From positions 47,264 through 111,263 of the forward strand of contig ML210160.1 of the NCBI GenBank assembly GCA_004369085.1: 64,000 nt of DNA, in the 5' to 3' direction. Under the pieces are notes generated by a model. It was not told the DNA's origin. It saw nothing but the letters and a program-made list of their open reading frames with translations, and did not search any database. The stretch comes from Coprinopsis marcescibilis (lineage: Eukaryota; Basidiomycota; Agaricomycetes; Agaricales; Psathyrellaceae). Positions within the stretch are counted from its first letter, which is position 1; the number at the start of each line of letters is the position of its first letter. A program made the translations under genes and the position numbers. Of this stretch, positions 33,752 to 47,300 are shown piece by piece.

Positions 33752-35860
33752 ATGATGTCGCCCTCGTGCATTGTGCCAGGCCTCTGCTGCTTGGTGGTAG
33801 CCCTCCTCGTTTATCACACAACCCGACTCGCCAACCGTCGGAGGCCACCTGGCCCGAAAGGGTACCCAATTGTTGGGAGCCTATTTAGCATCCCGAGTGA
33901 GAAGTCATGGACTATACACGACAGATGGCTGGAGGAATACGGTATTTGAAGCTGTATTGATGATATGGTCACCCCTCACTGACGTATCCACTGCAGGCGA
34001 TATCGTCTATTACGAAATTCTAGGACAGCCCATCCTTGTACTAGGATCCGCGAAGCGGACTAATGATCTATTTGAGAAGCGATCAGGTGTCTATTCCTCG
34101 CGTCCCAGGATGCCCATGATCAATGAGCTGTGAGTCTTTTAAATAATCTCCGTGAGATCAAATGACTCACCGTGGAGTTTTATGTCAAGGATGAAATTCG
34201 ATAACACTTTTGGTACCCAAAAGTACGGTCCTCGATGGAAGCAGCTCCGACGGGCCTTCTCAGAAGTCTTCCATCCTTGCGTGTTACCAAACTATCATCC
34301 CACAATCACCGCACAGGCCCGGAAGGCATTGGCTCGAATGGTATCGACGCCTAAGCGTTGGGAGGACCACATTTGCTAGTAAGCTTGGGATTTTTTGGAA
34401 TCACCACGCAGAAAGCTCACAAGTCCGCGGAATTGGTCCATCAGCCTATTTTCCGGCGCAATAATAGAGATGACGTACGGAATTGAGATCGACGACGTCG
34501 ACAGCCCCTTGGTCACTAATGTACAATGGGTTGTCAATGCCGTCGCAGAGTCTGCGGTCACGGTCAAATATCTCGTCGATATCTTCCCAGTCCTCAAATA
34601 TGTGCCCGAGTGGTTTCCTGGAACTGGGTTCAAGAAGTTCGCAAAGGAATTCATTCGCATGAACGAATTGATCAAGAACGAGCCTTTCGACCGCGTGTTG
34701 GACGCAACAGTAGGTCTTTGTGTCATTCGTTACCGTTTATCAGATTTCACTGACGAACAAATCAGAGGGGTAAAGGTACTCCTGTAAAGCCCTGCATTGC
34801 CACCAATATAATCGAAAGGCTATCTGAACAAGACTCCAATTCTCGGCCGGAGGAGGAAGAAGTTGCTCGTCTTATAACCGTTCAGGCATGTCTAGGTAAG
34901 GGTATATTGTATAAATCCTTGCCGAGGACTAACCAAATTTTGCGTTGTCTGAAGCCGGGTTCGAAACCGTAGGTCCTCTTTCTCCATCTTGTGTATACTT
35001 GCTGTAACCGTATTCCAGGTAATCAGTGCGGCAAGAGCGTTTGTCCTCGCGATGGTCATACATCCGGAAATTCAGAAGAAGGCCCAGGAAGAGATCAGAA
35101 ACGTTGTTGGGGTTGATAGACTTCCGAGCTTCAGCGATCGAAATCAGCTGGTATACGTGAACGCTGTCATTGCAGAGGTGATGCGTTGGCATACCATTGC
35201 GCCGTTCGGTGAGTATCAAGGTTGCTTTTAAATCGATTTTGAGGTGACAATGATTAACCCGTTGAAATACCAGCCCTTCCTCACGCCACGACCGAGGATG
35301 ATGTCTATGAAGACTATTTCATTCCGAAAGGAACTATCGTCATTGGGAATACATGGTGGGTCATACAGATATACTGCCCGTGAAATAGCCTCCAAACCAA
35401 TAGTTCCAGGTCGGTGATGCACGACCCTTGCCAGTTTCCGGAACCCGAAGTTTTCAGACCAGAGCGATGGCTGACTGGTAGATCAAGTCGAGAGATACTT
35501 GAAATGCCAATTTTTGGATATGGAAGGCGGTGAGTAGTTTGCGTACCACATACCTGTGCATCCGACTCACAGGAGTTGACACATTAGCATATGCCCAGGG
35601 AGGTATCTGAGCATGGACATGCTCTACACGTTTGTGAGCTCGATGCTGGCTGTTTGCGACATAGAGGCGCCGAAGGATGAATTTAGGAAGCTTTTGACAG
35701 TCGTTCCTGAGTTCACAGATATGATTCTGTCGTAAGTTATTTAATATCACGAGTTCAACGACGCTGATCTCAAGTCCTTCCCTCTACCAGTCAGCCTCAG
35801 AAGTTTGATTGCGTTATCACATGCCGCGCAGATATCGATTTTTCAATCCTAGACGTTTAA
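33752..35860 (+). CDS. Cytochrome P450 monooxygenase, possibly disrupted
   Basis: Microsomal P450 of the fungal type that oxidises small lipophilic compounds. The N-terminal anchor is SCIVPGLCCLVVALLVYH and the hinge is RRPPGPKGYPIVGSL. A C-helix WR equivalent is seen in YGPRWKQLRRAF. The I-helix reads AGFET, an AGx(D/E)T form, split by introns. The K-helix ExxR is EVMR in VIAEVMRWHTIAPF, and PERW is in EVFRPERWLTG. The heme loop FGYGRRICPG carries the thiolate Cys. About ten introns are present. With the evident splice sites, the codon across intron 34379-34411 reads TAA, a premature stop after WEDHIC, although downstream exons remain fully conserved. Either a nearby base is wrong, an alternative site is used, or the gene is a young pseudogene. 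The protein ends with a tail reaching the stop at 35858-35860. Confidence 0.8.
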
Positions 35861-38628
35861 ACTGTATTTTCAATGGATTCCTTGATGGAAGAATAATTTG
35901 AGGGCTTACGACCATTAGAGGTGAAGCCCCGGCATGGCTGTCCATTATCACTTGATATCTATTTATTGTTTACACATTCTCTACTTACTCGCAATTTTCG
36001 CGCCCTGCAACTAGAGAGAGCAGTGCCTGTTGTATTTACATCGCTTAACTTACAGTATTTACTTATGTTATTAGTCTCATCGTTATTCTATTGTAGTTTA
36101 TCACTCTTAACCTATATAATTCCTAACCCCATACATTTACCACTATTACATTCAAGATTCAAGCACCGTATGCTCGAGACTACCGTATTCAGGTGAACTT
36201 GGATCCTAAAGAACCAGCTTGAAAACTGAAAAGAACATCAACGCCATCGGCCCGGGAGTTCATGGTGGCCCGTGCGCAACACAGCATTAAGTTGAGCTGG
36301 ATTCAAATAGTCGATTGCTGCTCGAAATCCTGGCCTGAGCTCTTCCTGAACCCTCTTCCTCGACCAATTGATTCGGAGAACATTGCAATTTTGCAACCTA
36401 AATGTACGCTGGTACGCTGGATCATTTGAACCTCTCGCAATGCCGTTTTGACCTTCTGAAGTATTTTCGAGGACGATTCATCGGAACGTTCTGTAGTTAA
36501 ATTTCACCTCTGGGGAACATCCACTCTATTTCTGATTCTGCAATAGTCGTTATCCTTCTGCTGAATGCGAGGAGCTGATCCAAGGCTGATCTGTGCTCTC
36601 TGGAAAGCTTTTGAACCTCAGGAATAGTCTCTGGTTCAGTCCAGCGAAATCTGCTAAGCCTGAAAGGAACGAACAATCGGTTATCAATGTCGAAGGGGCT
36701 GCGCGAGAAATGGCTACGAACCAGCCTGTAATGGGATCTCAAACTTGTCCATGTGGCCCCTTGTTCCATGCTCGTCGGTAAGTCAAGTTATATAGGATAA
36801 CCATCATAATTTTGATGAGTTCCACTCGCAATTGCATAATTTAATAGGATCGTGGGCCATTCAAGTGTACAATGCCCTGCAAGAAAATGGGCTTTCACAT
36901 ATACCAAAGACAGACGGGCCTTATCTCAGACATACTACGTTATAACCGGGTTTATCTGGTACAGCATATCCTCGGAGGAACATCGATTGGGTACAGTGTT
37001 TCCACATGCTCTCAACGGTCAGCGACAGGTACCCGCCGTTGCGTGTCAAAATGTTGCACACACATCAAAGCAGATTCTCGGAGAAGCTCCGGTCCCTCAG
37101 ACCTCCTTAATCCTCTTTCCCTCCGGTGGATGAGCAAAATGCTCAGTAACATTCCTTCCCTTGGTGGTATGCAGTGACAGATTTGGCAACCTTTCGTATG
37201 CGATTTATTCGAGCTTCTGGAAGTCATACTGGCAATTGACAGTATCTTTCGGCATTTGTTTGTGATCTCTCAGTAACAATTGCTTGCTGCGATGACCATG
37301 GATATCTTGCCAGGTGACAAATGTACGTATGTCTACCTTATTCTTTGGAGAAAATCTGGTCTCATTTGGTCAGCTAAATATAGGAATGTCAGGGCTTGCG
37401 GTGATTACACGGTGATACGACGATTACAGCGATACCCCCTGGCCTCTTGGTCTTCGAAGTTCAATGATTGACCAACCAACCCGAATCTTACGGAAAATCT
37501 AGAACCTCGATTCTCCTTCAAGTCGGCTGAGGGCTTGGAGGGCTGGCCTCGGTTTTACATCAGTATAAGGCTGATATTCTCATACTGACAATAATCTTGG
37601 CTCTGTGAAGTGTCATGAGATTTCCTTTTAGCAATGAGCGGGTTGCGCGGATGCGATAAGCCCTGATCATGAGTTGCGCAGCACGCTATCTGAACGACGT
37701 CCTCTGCCCATTAGCAAGGTAAATCACTATGTCTTTTGGAGGTAGTTAACTGAGAGACGTAATAATTTCGCAGACCAGGTTACGATTACAAATGAAGGGC
37801 AGAGGGCGGGGCGCCACCTGGCGCCACAGACCTGGGGAAAACGGCGCATGGCCGTACTAGGTGACATCATTCGGGCTCAAAACCTGCTCGATCATTGATC
37901 ATCAGTCATGACTCAGTCTCGTGCCACGCGTACTTGAATTGTCGAGCTCTAACCGACACCCTCGTCGCAAATTCAAATTTTGTCTGGACGCCCTCTCATA
38001 TCTCCTCTTGCGTATCCTTGCGGTCTTCTTCGGAAGCGGCGATTAATGGCATGAACTGGGGCCCCGACATAACGCATTCGCATACCTCGCAACAATTCGG
38101 TGCTATTCGCTTCAAGTTCTGAATGTATAGATCCGAATGCCTGTCACCGGCAACTCTGGGAGGGTTGGCTTGAGCCCGAGCTCCCTCATACTCGAAGAAC
38201 AGTTAGAAAGGTACTCTGTATAAATGTCTATCGGTTCGCAAAGCCTGATTCAGGAGCACAGAGGGTTACAGGCACGATTCTAGAGGGAGATATAGCGACT
38301 TTTACATCGGGCAGTGGCGCAGACGAGAAGGGTATCTGCCTTATATCTGCCAACAATATGAAGATGCCTCTTTGGTAACTGGGCCGCCCCAGACTCCTGG
38401 TGCCGTCTGATATTTCAAACTAGAAGACCCGCCAGCTGCCAAATGGCATGATTGTTTACGCGACTTGTATGCCGTCCAAAATGGCCCCCTGACCCATGTG
38501 TCACCCAGTTTTTTTCGAGCGTTTAAAAAGGGCATTCCGACTTTGCGTGCCGACCCGGTTGTCCCTCTTGCTCTCCCCTGCTGCTCTGCTTGCCCATCCT
38601 CCTGAATCTTCCCTCCCATTCATCCAGG
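35861..38628. other. Intergenic region of 2.8 kb, no secure gene
   Basis: No recognised family. The only frame with protein-like composition is a short minus-strand ORF at 36497-36769 (listed separately). The left part near 35930-36180 is AT rich. Confidence 0.45.
36497..36769 (-). CDS. Possible small hypothetical protein, 90 aa
   Basis: Single-exon frame. The middle and end (TEPETIPEVQKLSREHRSAL, DQLLAFSRRITTIAESEIEW) look like a helical protein segment and not random translation. No family is recognised and no promoter or splice sites support it. It may be a real small gene, an exon remnant or chance. Confidence 0.25.
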   Translation of the reverse strand: MEQGATWTSLRSHYRLVRSHFSRSPFDIDNRLFVPFRLSRFRWTEPETIPEVQKLSREHRSALDQLLAFSRRITTIAESEIEWMFPRGEI

Positions 38629-40275
38629 ATGCGCACTTTCACCTTCTTGCTGTCGTTGATCTCCTTCGCCCTCGTGCAAGCGATCCCGACTCCCAGTGAG
38701 ACCAAGGCAAGCAACAGCACCGTCGAGGACGTAACCAAGTCATTCAAGCTTCAAGCTCGTCAAGGAGGGCCACGGGCACAAGTATTTTCTCACTGCACTG
38801 TTCCCAATACAGTTGCGTTGACCTTTGTGAGTACCCTTTCCCCCTTCCCTTGGGTGGACCTCCACTCGTAACAGGATCGGTTGGTACCCTCTTCACAAAC
38901 GCCACAGCCAGGCGGCCTTGTATTGTGATTTTCGCACCCGACACCACCGTTGCTGGACACGTTAGACCTAAATTTGGGCTGACAAGCATCATTCCCGACC
39001 GTTATCCCTGTCCTGTCTACATATTCGATGATGGAATTCTTTCTGACCCAGTTTCATTTCTATCAATAGGATGATGGCCCATACTTGTATACGTATGTGA
39101 TTCTGCTACAACGGCGTTGGCCGTCCACTAAGAGATTCATAACAGTCGACGTGTGGCCGAAATCCTGAACGCTGCCGGCGCGAAAGGAACCTTTTTCGTC
39201 AGTGAGTATTCTCGTCAGGATCCCCACATTTCAATGATGCTAATCTATATGGAAATTAGACGGCAACAACTGTACGTTAACTCACAGAAATAACCTCCTC
39301 TCTCCCACCTAATCCTGGAACGTGCAGGGGCTTGCATTTACAACCCGGACCTTTCCAGCCAGCTCAAGTTTGCCTACGATACTGGTCATCAGATTGCTTC
39401 GCATACTTGGGCCCACCAGAACTTGGCTACTTTGACCTGGGATCAGAGTACGTTACCTCAATCAGCTACCCGCACAGCTCTGTCTTACTATCTCTCTACC
39501 AGTCCATCATCAGATGTGGTTGGTTGAACGTACGTACCCGCAGTTAAAGTTTACCAGACAGACACCTTACCCCGAATCTAGAGGCGGTCCAGCGCATTAC
39601 GGGTGCATCCGTTGCTTTCATGCGACCACGTATGTCGAGTTCTACGCGCTTCCTCGCTTGAGCTAACAACCCTGTCACGAATCTAGCATACGGCAGCTAC
39701 AACAACCTCGTTTTGGAAGCCTCCTACATTCGTGGCCAGCATGTTGTCTACTGGGACTTTGAGTAAGTATTCCATTTGACATGTCTGTCAATCAGGCCGA
39801 TTTCATTTCAGCCCAATTTGTAACGAGCGAAACTAACGTTTTTGTTCTCAGCTCGGGAGACAGCATGGGCGTGTCAGTCCCCGCTCAGATGGCCAGATAC
39901 GACACCCTTGCGGCCACCCACCCTTCCACGGCCTTGAGTCTCCAACACGAAGTTCATTGTAAGTTTCATTTTACCCTTAGCAATGCAGTATCCTCATGCA
40001 TCCAAATTTAGGGTCCTCCGTGTATGTCCCCGACGATTAAATGTCGCCCGTTCCCATTTCTAACTAATACCCTATAGCGAGCAAGTTCTTCCCCATGCCA
40101 TCAGCAGGCTCCAAACTGCTGGTTACAACCTTGTCACCGTTGCCCAATGCCTCGGCCTGTCGCCCTACCGAAGCGTTGGATCTCCAGGAGTCCGAGATGT
40201 GAGCATCATGCGTTCGCCCGCACATTTGCCGATATTGACGTCTATACCCTCTTTCAGCCCAGCTGGGCTTGCTAA
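38629..40275 (+). CDS. Secreted polysaccharide (chitin) deacetylase, CE4/NodB (copy 2)
   Basis: Extracellular metal-dependent deacetylase. The signal peptide is MRTFTFLLSLISFALVQA. After splicing the NodB motifs read NTVALTF/DDGPYLYT (intron 38827-39069 between F and D), AEILNAAGAKGTFFVN, YDTGHQIASHTWAHQNLATL with the two metal histidines, RPPYGSYNNLVLEASY, VYWDFDSGDS, TALSLQHEVH with the late His, and AGYNLVTVAQCLGLSPYRSV. The final exon 40258-40275 encodes PSWAC and stop, the usual WxC ending, after a 59-nt intron (40199-40257). About ten introns are present. All catalytic motifs are intact. The paralog is at 15.9-17.3 kb on the other strand, so both cell-wall enzymes sit within 25 kb. Confidence 0.88.
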
Positions 40276-41386
40276 GCGCGAGGCACCAGTATGGCCTCCC
40301 AACTCTGGCTTTCGCCGACCACGATGCCTGAGCATCAGCCAAGGGACCTTCAGTGGTCCCAAGCGCTGCGTTTCAAACATTTTCTGAATATTTACGACCT
40401 GTTTACGAAATCTGGGACACTTGGTTACCTTTCTTTCAACCCGCCATTGAACGATACAACCCCCTCCGCGATTCCTTTCCAATTCGGACAATCCACGCTG
40501 TTCAATAGCGTCTTACGACCCCCTATCTCCTTTCTTTCCTGCGTTTCCCACAACACTTTGATTCGGACTACTCTTTACTATTCGACAATTGCTACTTTTA
40601 GCACGAACGCGACGTATACCGTAGTTTACACTGTAATTTTCACGGTTTTGAGGATTATTAGTTCGCTCATTCCCTTTCGCTGCCCTTGCCAACCCCTTCA
40701 CGTCCCCTTGCCTCGCCTTTGCCTCACCTTTGCCTGCTCTCTAATAGTGGTGCCAAATTACAAATGGACACACACCCTTCGGATTTCGACGGACACCCTT
40801 ATGGACTTGGATTACTTACTTACCCATGATAACCACCTTTGAAAATAAAACCTAAACATGTTTCGACGATTGTCGAATACCTGTAAACTCGGTATATCGT
40901 ATACCGACCTCCTCGTACCTTCTGCCCGGGCCGGAAACAAGGGATCAAAAACCAAAATGATATGGCACCAGTTGGCCAATAAACCAACAAACGTTTCATT
41001 GAAGGTTCGTTCAAGACATTCATACGGCATTCATACAAGCACATTATAAAGAGTGAGTACAGTAATCATAAGATCATCATAACTACCCAACGAGCGATAG
41101 ACATATGTAGACAGTACGAGAGAATGGAGAACACCTAACGAGATAAACATCGATAACAAACTGAGAGTGTGACAGACACAGAGGGAGAGAGAGAGAGAGT
41201 CAGAGTGAAAGTGAAAGTGAGACAGAGAGAGAAAGAGAAAGAGAAAAACCACGCATCAGACCATAGGTATAATAGTACATACACAAGACAACCAAAATGA
41301 AGAGAGAAAGAAATTGTTAGACAAGGACATAATAAAACACCATAGAAGAGGGAACAAGATTAAGAGCGAGCCCTAAGGCTCCACGA
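40276..41386. other. Intergenic region, no gene recognised
   Basis: 3' flanks of the CE4 gene and the giant AreA-like gene. It contains the GA-rich tract listed separately. Confidence 0.45.
41175..41256. repeat. GA-rich microsatellite tract
   Basis: Runs of GAGAGAGAGAGA, GTGAAAGTGAAAGTGA and GAGAAAGAGAAAGAGA over about 80 bp, purine-only on the plus strand for most of its length. Confidence 0.8.
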
Positions 41387-44300
41387 CTACCATCCACTGG
41401 TATGATAATTATTCGCCCAGCTCCTGTTCCGCGCCAACGCTCTCCTCCTCTGCTCCTCGATCGCTTCCGGTGGCAGCTGCTCACCCCTACCAGCTACAGC
41501 CCCATCCCCACTCGCCCTCCGATCCCTGTCCCCAGAACCCCTTGCATCACCCTGCGCGACAGCTCCACTCCCTCTCGCATGCAACTGCACCATGCTCGGA
41601 GTACTAGTCAGCGGCTTCAAATCCGACAGCGCATTCAACCTCTTCGAAGCACCACCAGCCCCGCCATTGCCACCATTATCAACACCACCTGCAGACGACG
41701 TCGCCGTACTGCTCGCCGTCCTCCTGATAGGCGCAGCCTGCCGCCTTTCCCACAACAAATGCCTCCTAAAGCTCTCCGACATCTCCTGCTTCAACATCAG
41801 CACCCTCGTAGTCCTAGGCGTCGTCGGCGCAGCATGGGGCGGAAGGTTATACGGGTGCATCAACGGTATCGGGGTAGACGAGGGCGGCTGTACAGCCTGC
41901 AACCTCATATCAAACTCCCTCTGCCGCTGCTGCAAATGCTGTTGCTCCTCCGCCGACCGCTGTCGATGCTGTGGCTGTGCCTCCCTTGCCCAAGGCGGGA
42001 TCGAGTCCTCATCCACCTGATCCAAAAGCGCACCACCCGCGCTCGACTGCCCACGACTCTGCTGGATACCTCGCCTATCGGCGAACAGCTTCAACTTTTC
42101 TCGTGCCACGCTGTTCGGAAACAGGTTGTCGCCCTCCCCATCGTCCTCGGTGTCGGTCTCCATCTCCTGACCTTGAGGAGGCCCCCGACTTCGCTGGCTC
42201 GACGATCCCGTTCCAGATGCTGATCCTACTTTTGACCTCGATCCACGCTGGACAGCCAAAGCATCGCCAGGTTTCGCACTCCCAACTTGCACCTGGGACG
42301 CAACAGGAACCGCAGCATTGCTCTTGCTCATCTGCAACCCCCGTCCTCCAAGCCCAAACCGTCTCGGCGCAGCCGAAGGCGTAGCCTGTCCAGACTGCAG
42401 CTGCGAGCTCTGGCCGCCTTGAGACTTGGTAGACGAGTGGGATGTCTGTCGAGTGTGCTGCCGTGACTGTCCCGGTTGCTGTGACGGTGCTTGAGGTGGC
42501 GGTTGTGGTTGTGCTTGCGGTTGTGCTTCCGGCAGTTCAGGTTCTGGCACTGGTTGCGGTGCCTCTTGCGCTTGCGCTTCTTCAAGCTGTCGTTGAGCCT
42601 CCTGCTGCCGAAGGTGACCTTGTGGGTCACGCTGCCTAACCGGCTGAGCTTGCTGCTGCTGAGTAAACTGCAAAGGACTGATCTGAGGCCTCCTCTGCAT
42701 TCCATCAGCAGGCTCAACAGGATGGATGCTCGTCAACGGCGCAAACATCGGCCTAGGTCCCAACGCTCCAACCCTCGGAATCTCCGAACTGCTATACCCT
42801 CTCCTATACGGATGGTTCTCCGGGAAGATCGCCGGATCCGGGTTCATCAACTGCGTCAACAACCCAACGCTCATCGTCCTCCCCAGCCCTGCTCCCCCTG
42901 CTCCCCCTCCCCCTGCTCCCGCTCCAGGTCCCAAAGCATTAGCCAGATTCTGGAACGACGCAGTAGGCTTCTTGACAAACATCTCCCTCTTCCGTCTCTC
43001 CTCCTCCTCCTCCCTCTGCAACCTCGCAGTGGCACGCTCAATGTCCAACTGCGCCAACCTCTGCAGCTCGCGCTTGCTCGGCGGCTTCCCGCTGCTTCCA
43101 GTCGACTGTGTGCGGTAAAGACCAGGCCGACCATGTCCGTACCCATGTCCTAGTTGTTGTCCTTGCCGTTGCTGCTGAGCAGGCTGTCCGTGCTGTTGCT
43201 GCTGAGAATACTGTTGCTCCCGCTGGCGTTGCTGTTGTTGACGTTGCTGTTGCAGGAGGATCTGCTGTTGCTGTTGAAGCTGCATCTCGTACCGATGTCG
43301 CTCCGTCAACCCATCCTGTCGAGCACCACCTTGTCCGGTCGCAGAGGTATGGGATCTTCCACCACCACCACCAGCATTGCTTCCCCCACCCTGCGACGGT
43401 CTTCGAGCGTGTTGCTGAGGAGCAACAGGCCCTGCTTTTGCCGAAGCCGATCCACGAGTAGCCTGTGTCACTTGTGCTTGCGGAGATGCGGGTACAGGTG
43501 CGGGTGCTTGCACAGGTCCAGCGTTGCGCGACTAGAAAGAAATGCCAAAATCAGATAAATCCCCAAAAGAAAACAAAAAAAAAACCACCAACCTCATGCG
43601 CTTCTTCCTCACTAACCCACGAGCTCCCATCGCCATCGCCATCTTCTTCATCATCCTCCTGGCTCACATCATCATCCGTATCCTCATACTCTGAATCACT
43701 CCCACTCGTCGCCAACACAATCCTCCTCTTCGTCTGGGGCAACAACGGCGAGGACAACGCCCTCGCAATAGTCGTCCTGCTCCCATTCCCATTCCCACTA
43801 CCCACATGCCTCGCATTCAACTCATTCGCACGAGCAGCAGCAGCAGCAGCGAGCGCAAGGTTGGTCGTCGACCTTGAGTTGGCCCGGGCCGCAACAACCG
43901 GAGGAGGACCGGGAGGACCAGCAAGGGCAACACCCTCATCCCTCTCCTTGTCCTTCCCTTTCGCACTCCTCCTCTCCCGCTCAGCCTCAAACGCCAACGC
44001 GGCAGCCAACGCCTGTTGATCAACAGCCCCAGGTCTCTTCGCACCCATCACAACCCCTGCACCCGCAGCAGCAGCAGCCACCGCAACCGACGCCAAATTA
44101 TTTCCAACACCACCACCACCACCAACCCTCCCAACAGGCACAGCACCACCACCAGGTATACCAGGCATGACACCACCACCAGGCACAACAGCCCCACTTC
44201 CCACCGACACCCCATCCACATTGCTCATGCTCGCACTCAACCCCACACTCGCACTCCCATCATCCGAATGCGACGACCCCAGATTAAACTTGCCCCTCGC

Positions 44301-47300
44301 CCCTCCAGCACCACCCAACTGTGAACGACGACCCTTCTGTCGCAGTCGTTGCTGCTGCAGGTGCAGTTGCTGATGGATCTGCTGCTGCTGTTGCAGCTGT
44401 CGCTGATAGAGCTGTGGTTGGGGCAGGGGTTGCTGCTGGGCGGGGTTCGGTAGCGGCGGCGCGACCGTCGGTGCGACTGGCAGTTGCATTTGCTGCTGTC
44501 CATTCTGAACTGGCGGTTGCTGATCCAGACCATTCTGAACCAACGGAACCACATGAGCCTGCTGCTTCAAAAGTACCCCACGCCCTGGCTGAATCAACTG
44601 CTGCACCTGCTGAACAGTTATCCGCTCCGGTAGGACCACCACTCCCTCTTGTTGCTTTTGCTTTTGCTTTTGTTGTTGAGGTTGCTGTTGCGGTTGCCGA
44701 GACAACACAACCTCACCCTCCCCATCACTCCCCTCTTCTTCTTCTTCTTCCTCCTCATCTTCCTCCTCATCTTCATCCGTATCCCTCCCCCGACTCAAAC
44801 TCCTCTTAAGAACAGCAACCCTCGTCCGCTTCCCCACCACCTTTCCCTTCCCTCTCGATCCAAAACCAACACCACCCGTCCTCGACCTGCTCCTCCCCCC
44901 ACTCCCAACCGAGCTTGTCCGGCCATGCACAACAGGGGGCGCAGACCGTAAAGGCGGCGATACAGCCGCTTGTGGCGGAGACACGCCAAGCCCCCTAGTC
45001 AGAGGCGCAAGGCGGGCCGCTCGGGGTGGCGAAGAAACAGCCTGCTGCGGCTGAGTAGAGGATACCCTGCTTGCTGTCGCGGCTGCCAATGCAGGAGGTG
45101 CAGCACGGGGAGGAGGAGCGGTTGCTGGGGGTTGCGTAGGAGCCGAGGGTACCGGTGTAGGCGCAACTGGTACAGGTGTAGGCGCAGGTAAAGCAACTAC
45201 AGGCTTTTGAATCTCCTTCTCTTCCTCCTCGTTATCGTCCTCGTCCTCATCTTCACCTTCATCCACAGCCTTTCCAGACCCTCCAGCACCCAAAGGCCCC
45301 CTCACATTAGTCCTCACACCCATCTTGGCCCTCCCCACTCCCCTCCCACTCCCACCGCCAACTTTCCCTACACCCCCAACCTTGGACTTGACCCCACCCT
45401 TGCCAGCAGACCCAACAGACCTCACCGACCTCGCAGACCTGGCAGACGAAACCGACCGCACAGAATGCACACTCAACACCGAGTTGGCCGAGGTCGACAG
45501 TTCAGGCTGGACGGTCTGCCCTTGCGTGGACGCAACCGTCGAGGTGGCGGACGGGGGTCCATCCAACGCAGGGGGCGGTAACATCATCGTCAATTCGCCT
45601 TGCGCTGGCCCCGCCTCCTTCGCTTCACTGCCCTCTTCCTCTTCCTCCTCCTCCTCCTCATCCAAATCAAAATCTTCATCCTCCTCACAGGTATACACGA
45701 CCCTCACAACATTCGGTGTCAAAAACCTCGGGCCTCCCCTCACCACCGCACCCGCACCACTAGCAAGCAAAAGCGGGGTAGCAGGCGGTGTAGGATGCGG
45801 TGTCGCACCCGGTGTCGGGTTCACAATCACCAACCGAGGCGGTTCAGCCAACAGCGTCGAGGTGGAGGTCGAGGGTGCGACCGAGGTCGAAGTGGAGGTC
45901 GAGGGTGCGATAGTGGTGGAGATGGAGGGTGCTACAGAGGTGGAGATCGAGCTCGAAAAATCCCCATTAACAACCAGAACCACCCCATCCCCACTCTCCG
46001 GCCCAGGCGTCGGCAACCCCGCATACCCAAATCCACCGCCAGGCCTAGACACCTCAACACTCGATCCTGATACGCCCAGTTCGGGCACAGGGAGCACTAA
46101 AGCCGGTAGCAGTGTTGGCAGATTCGCAGCGGGTGGGGGTGGCGTTGGCGTTGGCATTGGGACTGCGGAATGGGTATCGGCAGGCGTTGGCGTGGACGTA
46201 TTGGCATGCATTGGCGTCGAGGTATTGGCAGGCATTGGGACTCTGGTATGGGTATCGACAAGCGTTGGGGCTGAGGTACGGTCATTGGCAGGGTCCAAAG
46301 CGGGCGCAGAACCAACCACATCTTCCCCACCCATGCCCATCGGGGTCGGGATCGACACCACTGACAGCTCAGCCCCAAGGTCCTTATCGCGCACAGTCTC
46401 CATCTCTGCCGTCTCTACTGACTGAGCATCCACTGGTGCTGGTGCTGGTGCTGGTGCGGCCGCTATCGTTGACCCAGCAACACCCTCACCCCTCAACCCC
46501 AAATCACCCCCACCCTCGAGCACCCCACCGGGTCCACCTCCACCTCTCAACTGTCCCAAATCCTCTCCCGGCAACATCCCACAAATAATCCTCCCCAACC
46601 TCCCCCCTTCCAAAAAACTAGCCCGTCTCGCAGTTCGCGTACAGGTAACAGTCCGTACACGCCCCGTCGTCCTCGAACTACACGAACTACCTGTATATGG
46701 TTATGAATAGTAGCAGTCAGCGTGTGCGTTTTTGGAGTTTAGAGAGATAGAGTAGGAGGAGAATTGAAAAGGAGTTGCGGAACGAGTCAGAGAACGAGCC
46801 AGAGAACGAGTTGCAGAACGAGTTGCGGGATACGATGGAATGGATGGGATAGGATAGGAAATTACGAATAGAATCCACCCAAAGAAAGGAAGCAAAGAAG
46901 CGGACAAGAGTAGATAGCACCGTAAGAAGAACGTTCGAATAGGCAACGGAGGAGTTTATCGGGAGGAGTTTATCGCTCCAGTACCAGCACCATACCAGCA
47001 CAATCATAAGCTAGAAGAACCACCAGTACCAGCACAGTCGCGAAGGAAGAACCCCCGGCACACACACACAATCACGAGAACGAAGAACCAACCAACAAAC
47101 CAACGTGCTCATCGGATCCACACGCGTCATCCACCAACCCCACGTCAAAAGACAAATCCCGCCAAACGACGGAACACAACGGAACGCGGCAACAAGAAGC
47201 CAACGTAACGTAACAATATCGGGACCGAACATGGTAGGTGGGGGTGATAGAGGGAACGACAGGGAACAAAAGGAACACCAGGAACGATAGGAACACCAGG

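Noticed and set aside
41402..42223. Plus-strand frames opposite the giant gene (also 42491-43153, 44321-44809 and 45325-46425)
   Set aside because: They are mirror frames of GC-rich low-complexity coding sequence on the minus strand. The minus-strand exons join with matching phases and carry the conserved domain.
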